A stretch of 64,000 nucleotides of DNA from Choristoneura fumiferana (lineage: Eukaryota > Arthropoda > Insecta > Lepidoptera > Tortricidae), in contig NC_133481.1 of the NCBI RefSeq assembly GCF_025370935.1, positions 19,700,810-19,764,809 on the forward strand. The letters are read 5' to 3'. The position numbers and the translations under genes are program-made. Under the pieces are notes generated by a model that was not told where the DNA came from, made no database searches, and worked only from the letters and a program-made list of their open reading frames with translations. This document shows positions 1 to 12,200 of the stretch, piece by piece. How positions within the stretch are numbered: the stretch's first letter is position 1; every line of letters begins with the position of its first letter.

Positions 1-69
1 AAACATTTTTACTAACAAACCACTTAAATATTATTTTAAATTAATTAATGATGAAGAAATCCTTACCTA

Positions 70-330
70 TTACAGTGTTTTCAGCTTGTTTTGTATACTT
101 TCTGTGGTTAAATCTATAGTGAGGTACGAATCTCTATTTATTTCTTTGGTAAGATTCTCAACATCTCTGTTAAAATTTTGGACCACACTGTTATTATTTT
201 GTACTCTTGAAATCTTTGAAATATTTAACTCCGATATGTTGTTAGTTTTGTTGATTAGAGGGTCGAGCTGTGAATAGGCGTTGAACATTTCTGAGGAGTT
301 CCTGTATCCCTCATCATTGATAACAATCAC
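70..330 (-). CDS. Possible small protein or exon, unidentified
   Basis: An 86-codon open frame starting MIVINDEGYRNSSEMFN, Asn- and Ser-rich, with a heptad-like hydrophobic pattern in residues 30-86. It stops at TAA just before a good splice donor (TAG|GTAAGG, minus strand). The donor suggests an exon of a gene that continues past the window edge, in which case the stop would be read in another frame. Length and AT-richness also allow chance. Confidence 0.25.
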   Translation of the reverse strand: MIVINDEGYRNSSEMFNAYSQLDPLINKTNNISELNISKISRVQNNNSVVQNFNRDVENLTKEINRDSYLTIDLTTESIQNKLKTL

Positions 331-1158
331 GAGTTATTATTCTTACGTAATTTCCCATGGGTTGTGGTTGGTCCTTAATTGGCGACAATTTTCGCTTCTT
401 GGGTGTTTTGCATTCATCCAAATTAATCGTGTCTAATGAACTACTGCTTTCATTCCTTAATTGCGAATAAATTTCTTATACTCTTATTCTTTCGAGCCCA
501 TTTCTTTTTTCTCAAGTTATCGCCTTTCCTTCGCGTCATTGGGGCGTTCATTTGGCGACTCAACGAGTCAGATCGGGAACTTGAACAAGAATTAGTCTGA
601 AATACACGGTAAAATGTTATAACAACTGTGAATTATGTACTGTCCTAAGAGCTTGAAAACACTTAACAATTAACACCACTTGCCACACTTAAGTTTTAAA
701 TGATGCCAGATGTTGTGAAACCCTTGGTGCCGAGAATGAAATCTATTCAAAGTTTTAGTGAGGTCAAAATAATAACAATGAAGCACCCTTTTTTTTTGCA
801 TCGCTGCCTTGCAGTTTTTAAATGTATGATAAAACCTTGTTAGTAATAGTAGTAGTAAATAAAGCATGTTATGAGAAAGAATATGTGATGTTTGCAGCCT
901 TATTGTCTCGATGAAGCACACACCATGCATAATCATATTTTTACTTTTACCTACACGCGTTGAACGTAAACACCAAGAAAACTTTTAACTAACACGTTTT
1001 CGCGACGTCGATGGCTTCCCCATGACAATGTTTATAATTTTTTGGTTTCTTTCACTTGTATTTTCTATTAATAAAAACCTTATTCACTGTTTCACTTTTT
1101 TTCCAAACTATGTTTTTGTTTCATCAACTTGACTTCGTCGATCGTCGTACAAAAGTTC

Positions 1159-1173
1159 AAGATGGCGGACGGA
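1159..1173 (+). promoter_or_regulatory. YY1/Pho-like AAGATGGCGG site
   Basis: AAGATGGCGGAC, the core common in initiators of housekeeping genes. It lies in a 1.1 kb stretch (331-1500) with no recognised gene. Possible promoter for a gene to the left of the window; no other promoter element is evident. Confidence 0.3.
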
Positions 1174-1514
1174 TGGATTCGAATTCTTTTTTTTTAAGGT
1201 TATGCGTTACAACTCACGCAATGATAACGATTTAATTTTGAATCGCAAATTATATTTGACCACTCACCACACAAATAACAATTTTGTAACTGCACAATAC
1301 TTTGATTACAGTTAATTTATATTAAAGCTTATAAAAGAGGGGGATGAGTGCTTTAGATTTTCTTCTGAGGTTTTCTTGAATACAACCCGAACTGATATTG
1401 CCAAGGATAAAGAAGTATTTTCGAAGAGTACTCTCTTTACTTTCATCTTGTCGTCAGTCGTAATCGTAACCTACGTAGAATTGGAATTTTTCGTGCCCGG
1501 GGGCTACTACCAAT

Positions 1515-1760
1515 TCAAAAATCATATCGAAGTTCATATCGTATTATCTCTCTTACTCTCGTATTAAATAACATAAGCGTCAGCGAGACGCCAAGATATG
1601 AAGTTTGAATTTTGCGCTTGTAGTAGGGCCGAAAATAAGGGGAAATACCTAGAAAGTACACGACACGTCTTCGACATAAATAATGTGCATGACTAAACTT
1701 GACCCACGGTGTTTTCACTCCCTTATAATTCAACGAAAGAGTGCTCAAGCAGAAATATGG
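1515..1760. repeat. Palindromic MITE family 1, diverged copy
   Basis: Contains the family's core TCTCGTATTAAATA... and AAGTTTGAATTTTGCGCTTGTAGTAG arms, degraded. The same arms are described for the array at 2140-2660. Confidence 0.55.
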
Positions 1761-2139
1761 GCTAGCCTTACTAAGAGCTTTACCCGCTGGATGCCACTGT
1801 GATCAGTTTCCTTGACTGACAACTCTATTTCTGTTAATGTATTCGCGTCAGTATGGCGGGCTGTAAGTCACACCTACGCTACCGCCTACATCTTTTTTTA
1901 TCGACTATCGGAAAATACAAGCATTTTTGTGGAACAAATCGTTCGATACTCGTTATTTATCCGACACGTTCGATTAACGCCCACGCGATTGGCCGCCGGT
2001 ACCAGCGCTAGCGCTATGACCATCATTTTCTTTTTTGTCATTTCTTAATTAGACCCCGAAGAACCGCCATAGTGGTACAAATGATCTAATATTTTGTTTG
2101 TGTCACCATCTCCGAGTCTACGTCCCGCTGACGCTAATA

Positions 2140-2660
2140 TTATTTCATTCGAGAGCGAGAGGGACGGTACGATACGAAGTTCGATTTTAGAATTTCGTAG
2201 TAGGCTACTACTTGAACTTGAAGCCCTGCAAGGCTATCCGAAACTCGAAACTCGAAGTTCGTGTCGTGTGGTCCCTCTCGCTCTCGTATTAAATAGTATA
2301 AGTATCAAAGGACCGCACGACACGAACTTCGAGTTACGAGTTTCGGAGTAGCCCTGCTGGTAGTAGCCCTACTGGCGGAGCTACTACGAAACTCGCAAAT
2401 CGAAGTTCGTATCGCACCGTTCCTTTCACTCGCGCATTAAATGACTTAAGCGTCAGCGGACGGCAACATACGAAGTTCGAGTTTTGCACTTCTTGGTTTA
2501 GTGCGGCCCTAAGACTTGCTGGGCTACTCCGCAACTCGAAACTCGAAGTTCGTGTCGTGCGTCCCTCTGACACTTACACTGTTTGATACGAGAGGGAGAG
2601 GGACCGCACGACACGAACTTCGAGTTTCGAGTTTCGGAGTAGCCCTGCTGGACACAAAGA
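2140..2660. mobile_element. Tandem array of palindromic MITE family 1 (about 3.5 copies)
   Basis: Each unit is a hairpin: arm with ACTCGAAACTCGAAGTTCGT, a centre with CTCGTATTAAATAGTATAAG, and the inverted arm ending in GTAGCCCTGCTGG. Hairpins run about 2227-2360, 2366-2505 and 2508-2655, preceded by half a unit at 2147-2225. Small predicted ORFs here are translations of the arms. Non-autonomous DNA element, superfamily not determined. Confidence 0.85.
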
Positions 2661-2669
2661 TGACGATCA

Positions 2670-3180
2670 AGGGTTGCCACATCAAAAATAAAATACTTAC
2701 ATACTTGCTCGATATTGATTACGAACTATAATCGGTTAATATTTTCAGCAACAATAGCACAATATTTAGATTTTCTTTCTTTCTTGTCTTTCTTAGAGAG
2801 TTTAGTAATAGGTACCTATCTATTCCTTCGTATATTTTTATAATAAAAAAAATCGATGTTAAAAAAAAGCAGGAGTCTATATGTCGCTCCGAGAGTTTGG
2901 CTGAATCTACATATAACTACGGGCCTCACAATGTTGAAAATATTCAGCCGTTTAGATTACAGAGAGGTGCAAAGAAATAGACATAAGTACCTACTCGTAC
3001 AGTCAAGTGCAAAAACAAGTATCTATTCGAACCACTCAAAAATATGTTACTATGGCCTTATTGAGTCGGAATAAGAGTATGTGGTACTTATTTTTGAAAC
3101 TTTGAATAAGTGCATATTTTTACACTTAACACATAAATGAAAGGAAGGATACTTTCGTTTATGTACGAGTAGGTAGGTAA
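2670..3180. other. No gene seen
   Basis: AT-rich sequence with short degraded repeat pieces only. Confidence 0.5.
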
Positions 3181-3182
3181 TG

Positions 3183-3320
3183 TACAGTCATCTGCATTAA
3201 TATCTGCCACAGCGGAGCGTGCAAAAATATCTGACACGTCCTTCCGGCCCTAGAAATCGAGTCGTATCAGATATTTATGCACGCGTGTTGTGTCAGATCA
3301 TTGTGCTGGTTGGTGACTGC
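3183..3320. repeat. Imperfect hairpin repeat
   Basis: Two arms with GTGCAAAAATATCTGACACG and a diverged inverse (ATCAGATATTTATGCACGCG) around a GC-rich centre. Similar in style to the hairpin at 37668-37812. Confidence 0.5.
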
Positions 3321-3494
3321 TTACGCACATGACCAGTATTAACTCACAATGCCTGTATTACATGATGAGTTCTATGTAGATGTTAGGTTAAATTATTATT
3401 CAATACAGTTTTATTTTCAGCATTGAATGTCAGGGATGTCTATTTCTTGGATTGGTCCTCTCTGTACCTAACCTGAACGGCTGAGGAAAACGCT

Positions 3495-3670
3495 GGTTCT
3501 CTTAAGATTGTTTTTTTGGAATGTTTTTGTATTTTTTATTTCAATTCCAAATTTTTTGTTACTTTTACGGTCATCCCGTAAAACCTATATCGAAAAAGCG
3601 CTGCTTCCCAGCGCTGGTCTTATTTTTCTGGTTTTTCTGTGCATCTATATTTCAGTTTGTATTTTCGCTA
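3495..3670. mobile_element. SINE-A fragment, rearranged
   Basis: Contains the tail (TTTTTGTATTTTTTATTTCA), then directly CCAGCGCTGGTCTTATTTTT and TCTGTGCATCTATATTTCAG. Most of the tRNA-like head is missing and the tail is in the opposite orientation to the rest, as in the composite at 31010-31500. Confidence 0.7.
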
Positions 3671-5035
3671 GTTCTCTGTTAGTTCCCTACACGAAGCAAT
3701 GAAACACGACTGTTTTTATGGGTACTTATCAGTTTATTTTATTCACAAATGCGGAAAACTACATCACTACTACAATGGAAATGCATTAGGCATAAGTATA
3801 ATAACTAAGTGAGCAATAAATTATTCATTAATCCTTTAATAATTAGTGAAAAGGAAACTTAGCATGCTATATCACTTTGAGGTTCAACTTAAAATAAGTA
3901 CCTAATTAAGAACTGGAAAATTATAATCACTCTGTAAGTGAGGGTTGATGATCAAGCTGTTTACTTCGGTTGGGAAGAAAATAAACAGAAACATTAAAAA
4001 AAATAAATGTAGGTACACTAACAAACTTTTATCATTTATGTTTAAGTAATTTGTAAAAATTACAAACTTTTATTAATTTAATTATATAAAACAAGTATAC
4101 CTAAAGAAATGAATAGAATAAAAAATATTTAAAGCTCTTATTATTCGTGTTTTGGTCTGATTGTGTTAGTCTTGGTATCCGTTCATTTCGCAACTAACGT
4201 TTGGCAACCTGTTTCATTTCGCAATTTTTCATTTCGTAAACTCTAAAAGTGTAAATATTTCAGGATTTATTTCAGGGCCCATCACGCAGAACCCTTAGGT
4301 TAGGTTAGGTTAGTTTTATAATTTTACTTGCAAAGTGTTATTAGTGCAAATAGCAATTTAAAAATGTACTTATGATGTACCTAATTGCTAATCAATCATT
4401 AAGTCCTCCTACTTGCTATACAATTATTTATTTACTATAATTATTTACTAGTCGTATTAAATAATTTACCTACATTAAAATGTCGAACAAATGAGCCTCA
4501 TAGTTGGAAATATTACAAATTAGAAACAGTTCATGTCATTAGTACCCCGAGTACTCCGAATAGACTGTAAACAAATAATATAAAAGTCACTAGTGCTGCT
4601 AAAAACTGGTAATTTATTCACTTTCAAAAATATTTTATGACTGTAACTTCTGACTGCGTTGCCGAAGCTGATTTATCCAAAGCTTAGACGGATTGTGACT
4701 GAATATTGACATTAAATTTCCGCTTCATACCTGTGATCCTGAAAACAGGGGGGCTACTTCTATAGCGTGTGACACTGACGTTACGAAGCTCCGCCTAGAG
4801 CTAAGAGAAGACCCCGGCTCGCTTCATAACCGACTGAGCCGCGGTCTACAACCGCTGGTCGCCTGCATGCGCGCCGTTTTCTATGGTTTTGGACAGCTCG
4901 CGAAGATGTCAGTGAGTTAGTTGGCTTTGGCGCGGGCAGGCGAACGAACAATATTTCGCCCTGTGTGTGTTTTACTGCTCTGTATTGTGAATTTATGTGA
5001 ATAAAGCTAATTGTGGAATAAACTAGCTACACTAC
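3670..5035. other. No gene seen; low-level repeats
   Basis: AT-rich to 4700. 4140-4260 holds reiterated CATTTCGCAA-type motifs, and 4296-4312 three TTAGG-like units. 4740-5035 is more GC-rich and ends in AATAAAGCTAATTGTGGAAT, possibly the end of an old retroelement. Confidence 0.4.
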
Positions 5036-5039
5036 TAAT

Positions 5040-5290
5040 TTAGAAGTTCGTATCGTATCGTCCCTCTCACTCACGTATTATATAATTATGTAATATAAGC
5101 GTTAGCCGGACGGCAAGATATGAAGTTCGAATTTTGCACCTCGTAGTATTAGGGCCAGCAGGGCTACGAAATTCGAAAATCGATGTTCGTATCGTACTGT
5201 CCCGCCGACGCTTATATTATTTAATACGAGAGTGAGAGGGACGGCACGATACGAACTTCGATTTTCGAATTTCGGAGTAGGCCCTCAGGG
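5040..5290. mobile_element. Palindromic MITE family 1, two adjacent copies
   Basis: Two hairpins back to back (about 5040-5160 and 5160-5288) with the AAGTTCGTATCGTA arms and the CTTATATTATTTAATACGAG centre. Confidence 0.8.
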
Positions 5291-5596
5291 CCAACAGAGT
5301 TATAACAACAAAATTATTCTAATGAGGGTTCCGTTTTTTCCTATTGTATTTATTTTATTTTATTTATAGTCGAAGAGATGCGTTAAGTAATAATAACTTG
5401 AAGAAATATATTTACAAATAATATCTAAGTACTTATTTATAATAATACTTTAACTTATTTTAAACTCTACTCACTACTCCCTCCTCTGCTTACTAAATAG
5501 TAGATATAACAGCTTAATCTACTCAAAGACATTAATACTTAATCACATTTCTATATAATGTAATACGTAGAGAAACTGTTCCATGTCTAAATAATT

Positions 5597-5937
5597 GCAA
5601 TGAACTAAAAGAATTTCCTTGCTCACCCGCGACCTTACGATAGCTAAGTTTATGCAAAATATGCGTGTTCATGCAGTTCCTCCACCTCCACACTGTAAGA
5701 ACACACACAAATCACACAAACCCATCTATCACCCACCACACTACACTACACTGACGCGTTTCGAACTCAACCAGAGCTCATCTTCAGAGTGACACAACCG
5801 TACACCAAACTAAATGCATGAACACGCATATTTTGCATAAGCTTAGCTATCATAAGATCGCGGGTGAGCAAGGAATTTCTTTTAGTTCATTGATATGGAC
5901 ATCAGCAAAGTAACGCCTGATTCAATAAATTATTTAA
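5597..5937. mobile_element. Foldback element, copy 1
   Basis: Long inverted arms: AATGAACTAAAAGAATTTCC ... GCAAAATATGCGTGTTCATG at the left and their complement at the right. The right arm extends to CAAAGTAACGCCTGATTCAA, which is absent at the left, so the left end is truncated. Lies about 140 bases past the Wnt5 stop. The second copy is at 36098-36652. Confidence 0.85.
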
Positions 5938-6076
5938 ATAATTGCAGTAAATTCAAGCTGGTTTGAATATCACGTTGCTGTGGTAGGATTTACTGAAGTC
6001 CACAAGGGCGATGTCAACTTCGTTACGCCTGCTTCCCAGTGCTTATCTCTCTAACAAATATCCTGATGGCCTTCCA

Positions 6077-6270
6077 TCACTTGCAGGTATACACCTCAAC
6101 AGTCTTGACGCAAGTATTGCAGTCGACGCGCAGCACCAGTGGAACTTGCAGCCGCAGCGCTCTTTGACGGTCATCTTCTTTGTGTTGTAGCCGCGGCACA
6201 GCACATGAGGAACAGCCGTCCATGCCGGCTGAAGTGCGGTTGCATTCACGCCCGTGGTGCCCAGGGAACC
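6077..6270 (-). pseudogene. Wnt5: Wnt5 terminal exon with four one-base deletions
   Basis: Acceptor TTTCCAG, TGA at 6077-6079. The cysteine-rich Wnt C-terminus is recognisable in alternating frames: GSLGTTG, then REC.RTSAGMDGCS one frame over, MCC in a third, then GYNTKKMTVKERCGCKFHWC back in the first frame, and finally VDCNTCVKTVEVYTCK before the stop. Missing bases map near 6250, 6209, 6196 and 6127. All four are at or next to G/C runs or dinucleotides. All expected cysteines are present once frames are followed. Residual assembly errors are more likely than real decay, but a broken allele is possible. Confidence 0.85.
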
Positions 6271-9200
6271 CTGGAAAGGAAACGATCTTTTACCTATGAA
6301 ATACAATGGTTACATCAGCCGGAAGACGTCCTTTGCTTTGCGACTCTCTACAAACAAGCAAATGACGATATATTGCGCCACGTCGGCTCGCGTTCGCAAC
6401 TTTGTTGGGTCTCCTATATATAAATGGTATCGGCCGCATTTTCGTTGTACGCTGCGTCACACTCACATCACAGACTTTTCTATAGATGTTGTCGTATTTT
6501 TCACACGTCGATGTTGTGCCTTGACGTCGTACGGAATTCAAACTGTTTGCACCGCGTGTTTAGTTATTTCGAACCATTGCAGCGTCAAGTCATGTCTAGC
6601 GTCATATATAAAATGTCCAGATTGAAACTGAAATGTCCTCGTCCGTTGCGGACGTATTGACCGCCGACGCTGTACGTTAAGTTCAGGGCCCGGGCCCACT
6701 TAGCGTCTTTCGAGCGTCGTCGTCTAGTAAACGCCCGCGCAGCGAGACGCGGCGTCAATAGGGGAGGGGCGCTGACACACCTGACGTCGAAGCGACGCTG
6801 TGCGGATGCCGCGTTGACGCTGCGCGGGCGTTAACGAGACGCTGGCGTCCGAAAGACGCCACTGGCGTCGCGGCGCCACAACTTGAACGTTACGTCGACG
6901 CTGCGTGGGCGTTTACTAGACGACGACGAACGAAAGACGCTAAGTGGGCTAAGTGGGACGTTGATCGGAACGTTGACGCTGATATCAGACGTTGCGTATA
7001 TAAAAGAGATCATAGCCTAAGCCTAGGATTTAGAATCAAGGTCTCACCAGCGATTCATTCCTCACGCAGTAGTTGGGCGAGTCTTCGAGGTACACGAGGT
7101 CCTGGGCGGTGGGCAGGCGGTACCGCGGGTCGCTCAGGCGCAGCTTGCCACGACGGGACACCTTCACCTCCGTCGCACCCTCGTACTTGTCGCGGAGGTA
7201 GTCGCCTGGATAATCAATTAATGGCCCTCAGTCTAAGGTCGAGTAAAGTCTAAAGTCGAGTAAAGTCTAAAGACGAGTAAAGTCTACAGCTGATTCGTGG
7301 CTTTTCGCGGATTTTTGCAAAATAGGTAATTAATTGCTCAACTGTTTTAATGGACAAACGATTTGTTTTCGAAACTGTAAACTATTCAGGATATATTTCA
7401 GGTCTATCCTGTAGAACCCTACAGGTTAGGTAGGTTAGATTAATTACAATCCTGACACACAGTAAAAAAAATCATTCATCCTTTGGATCATTTGAGAAAG
7501 AAAAATCGGGAAAAATTAGAGAGAACCAAAAACAATGAACTGCATAAAACAGAGATAACGCTCGAACACCTAAACGGCACGTAACGAACATGAAAGGTAT
7601 TTTAGATTTACGTCAATATAGCCACCGCATCCGCTCGCCGCCCGGCGCCCACTTTACAACATCTGCGTGCCTCGTAGTCGAAACTGAGTTGCGCGGGATA
7701 ACCGCACCCCTCATATAGATTTCGATTATTAAGCGACATTTGCTATTCCGAGATATTATCATGTTCGTTGATAGTCAATAATTACAGATTGTACCTAAGA
7801 CGATGTTTAGGAGTAAAATCCTAAGATCTCGATTTTATATTGTCTATCGCGTGACTTTCGACAAAAGATTAACATTACATTAGGTCAAGAAAATATTCGA
7901 CCATCCGATTAAATCAATATAAACTATACTAGCGGCACACAATTTGGCGCACTCTACATACAAAATTACCTACCTATTTTTGCATACATTGAGAGCCAGA
8001 TTTTTTGCCGCTCAATAGGTACCTATATAGGTATATCATATCTGTCGACGCTGTTAATGGTATATGTTTTGTACAGTCTCATCCCAGCCTATATACGTCC
8101 CACTGCTGGGCACAGGCCTCCTCTCAGAACAAGAGGGCTTGGGCCATAGTTCCCATGCGGGCCCAGTGCGGATTGGGAACTTCGCACGCACCATTGAACC
8201 GCTTCGCAGGTTTGTGCAGGTTTCCTCACGATGTTTTCCTTCGCCGCAAAGCTCGTGGTGGTTTGTACAGTCTAGTCTAGGTCAAATATATATGCATATT
8301 TGGGTACTTTACTACGTTAACGCTATCACTTCGTGTTTGAACTTTTGTATATTAGTTGTCAGACGCATAGAGTGACAAACTGATAAAGTACAAAGTTTTA
8401 AAAATATCATAAATTATAGATCCTACTAGACTAGAACATGCGTTCGGCGTTCTATCTATATCATACCAAACAAACGATGCTCTTCTATTTTTCCTTTAAT
8501 TAATAGTCGGATTAAACAACACATTCTGGAGTAATTTATTTCCGAAAACCATCATTAGAGTAGGCAGTGAAATAAAATATAATTACAGGCCTTAAACGAT
8601 ATATCACTTTTGGAGTGTTAATAGAGCTATTTAATGATAATGAATTCTGTTTTAGTCTACCTTTGACCGAAATTACGTGTTCAGTCGATAAATTTAAGCT
8701 CGAAAACTTTTGGTGTACAGAGTTGATAATAAAACTATAATGCTACTCACTCTATCATGCTAATTTATTTGAGCCCAAAATTTAGATACATTTTATAAAA
8801 TTTATACTTACTTTGATAAAAATAATCTGGGATTTGATATTCTGGGAAAAGTTTGTTTTGCTCAAACATTGGTAATCCTGCAATTGCTAGGTACTTCATT
8901 CATTTACTTAATAGTTTATCAGTCTGCCACCGAAATTTATAGACACATTTATTCTAAAATTATGAGACTTACCACTGTAGATATATTGTAGCCGCTAGAA
9001 CAACAATTCGGCTAATCCTAACTCGGTGAATTTGGTACGTACCTAGTGCGTACCTATGTAAATAACTAGATTCCCGGAATAAGACATACCTAAGCTACTT
9101 TTTTCCGAAATTCTCGCAGGACTGGCCACAATGAAAGTTTGCATGCATTTTCTTCATAAAAAAGTAAATGAAGACTAATAATTTTTGGGGATTCTCCTGG

Positions 9201-12200
9201 AAATGGGCAGTGGGCTGGGCAGTGGCCGTAAGTTAAATATTTTTAAGTTAGAAATTCATGGGCCAGTATACACGCTGCTTAAGTAATTTGTAATTTAATT
9301 TGACATCAGTAGGCGTTTGATATACGCGCCCTCCCGAGAGATGGCACTCTTTGTGTTTCGAGCCCGTAATTACACGTCGAGTCAATGAAACATATAATTT
9401 TGTTTAATCTATGGCATATCATTGAGCCACAGACCCATTTTTTTTTCTTTAAAATATTAGTGCCATCAACGAAAGACGCGTGATTTTGACAAAATTAGAC
9501 TAAGTGTAATAAGAATTGTAAATCTGTTTAAAAAAAATACCTCGTTGAGTTTCTTGTCGGATTCTTCTCAACAGAGGTTTTTCCGAACCGGTGGTAGATT
9601 TTTTTTGTCATTTTTAGGTGCTTGTTATAGCCTAAATTGAATAAAGATATTTTGATTCTGACTTTGAACCACGACACGCGTCATCGTGAATGACTCTACC
9701 TATAGCTACATAGGTACTACTACATTAACTTGTCTAAAGAATAATCCCCTTATTCATAAAACTTAACAAGCTTATGTTAACTAACAAATGCTTTGTCCCT
9801 ATCTAACAAATACAAATGTCGAAGTGACAGATAAGGACAAACGAATTTTAGCGGCATTTTAACTAAAATAGGTTTAATGGTCGTTTATGAATAAGGGGGT
9901 AAGAGATTAAATCGTAAAATGAGAAGTCATTCCAATTTAAATACGCTTTAAACCCAAATTAAAAGTATTAAGCTGTTTTTATTAAAGTCAATGTCGCAAC
10001 GGTATTAAACAGTTTGCCGCCATGATACCATAAAGTCAGATGACGATTTTTTTAATTCGTCTATTAGGAAAAGGCAAAGGAATCGTAAAGTAAAATGCTT
10101 GATTAAGTCGCGTTCATGCATAACTTAATTTATTTATGGTTCTATAAACAACTTAGGAAGGTTTATTAGACGGCGCGGCATATTTTTAAATAGTTTTCTT
10201 GGGACGTATTTTTACAATTCGGAAGAATATTTAGGATCGTTTGTTTAGTGGGTGGTCTGGTTTTACTATAGAAAGTGAGTTTAAATCATAATTGGTTTAG
10301 GTTAGGATCATGGACTGAGCTATTTTTTAAATAAGTAAATTTGCTGCGTGTTTGCTGCCTTGTGTAGAGGCACCGACTTCTAACTGATAAAGAATTATAT
10401 TAATGAGGTTTTGGTGTCGATTAGTGTTTTTTATATATATTTTCAATATCACGCTACGATTTAACTTAACACGAAAAGATTTTATATGCATAAAACCCGA
10501 TCTGGAGGGAGTATTGGGACAGAATGAGCCTTTGTTTTATTCCACGTAGGTATCCATTTGCTGGGCGAGGCCAGCCTAAGTAAGCTATCAATTCAATGCC
10601 GACTTTATCAAATCACCACAATTTAGCTTCTATAGCGAACAAAGGAAACTATTTAGTCGGTAACTGGAAATTCATCTACCAGGGCACCAGAACATGTAAG
10701 GTATTAATATCCATCGCGGGCACTCGCCTATGAGGATACAATGGGCTACTCTATCATTTTAATTACGTGCTACGGAACGATAGTTTTTGTGTGAAATGGA
10801 ATGTAAATGTATTGGTAAATGAGGTAGTTGACTTGACACTAGGTATATGAAGATAGGATAAAGCAATAATTTCAAGATGAGACTGTAATAAAAATGGTTT
10901 ATTTCAGTCCTGGGGAACCAGATTAAATTTCAATGAAACATTTAACTGCAAAATTAGATTTTTACTTCGTTGCTTTTTAACTTATACATGGAGTGCAATG
11001 GCATGTTAGCATTACCAATATTCTTTATTTTTCCTTTTTTTATTAATGACGATGGAAGCATTCTACACTCCCACTGAACATCCCTGATCCGTGATACATC
11101 CCTGTTTAATTATTCATGTATTTTTTTCTTTTATTTTATACATAAGTAGTTTTAAGTATTTTATTTGTAGCAGCTTTAGTTTGCGAACAGTTTTTCGACT
11201 GCAATGGAAATTTATTCAGCAGTAAACAGTTACGTTGCAGTTGGAAAGCAGAATGTAACCGATTTGAATGTTTTTAACACAAAAGCTAATACGTTGAACT
11301 TCTTCCCACGGAAGTATTGAATTTATCCACGCGGGCGAAGCGGCATCGTAATTGTATAATTTTTAAACAATGTATACAAACACTACTAATAAACTACAGA
11401 AGATAATGGCGTACATTAACATAATAACATACTATGTAACCGAGTGTGTTCTTTTGTCAGTATAAGTAGATTATATAAGGTAAATAATGATATTAGAATT
11501 ACTTACAATTCCCTCAGGTTTGCCATAAGACGTATTAAGGTAAGTAAATAGTTGTCATACCTATTTTCTCACTGGTTAGGTCAAACCGTGACCAAGTTCA
11601 GGAGAAGACCCTAAATTGAAATAAAAATCTGCATGAGCTTCTTTAAAATGTTTTTGCATCTAGTATTGATAACGCGACTATTCAAAATTATCTTACAACA
11701 ACAATAAAATAAATGCAAAAAAATTACAGTCGAATTGAGAACTCTTCTGTTTTGAAGTTGGTTAAAAATAACAATTCCAATTATCACAGCTCAAAATCTA
11801 AGCCGAGTTTAGACTTGCAAGAAAAATCTTAATATGTAATGACATTTGCTTGTAATGGTCAATCGAGCGCCGCGATATAATGCAATTTGCACGATTTTTC
11901 TTGCAAGTCTAAACTCGGCTTTTGTGTGGGTATACCCACATTTTTAAAAAATGTGAAAAATAGAAATTTCTCGAAAACGGTGAGACTTTCAATAAGATAT
12001 TTTCTATATCTGGTAGTGGACTTTGCTCACCTATCTCCCCCTAAGTTGTCTATACTGACGAGAGTCCTGTCTGTAGTGTATTATAAAAAATGACGCTAAT
12101 GTTCTGGAACTGCTCACCTATCTCCCGGAAGGTGGCGAGCTGCTGCCAGCAGGTGATGAGGCTGCAGGATCCGGAGACCCCGTGGCATTTGCACGTAACG

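Noticed and set aside
2334..2731. Several 60-80 residue ORFs with SFELR/RNSKFVSC
   Set aside because: Translations of the palindromic MITE arms.
4294..4315. Telomere-like TTAGG repeats
   Set aside because: Only three imperfect units, too short to indicate a telomere or a telomeric insertion.
7021..7210. Independent GC-rich island
   Set aside because: It is the penultimate Wnt5 exon once read on the minus strand with its splice sites.
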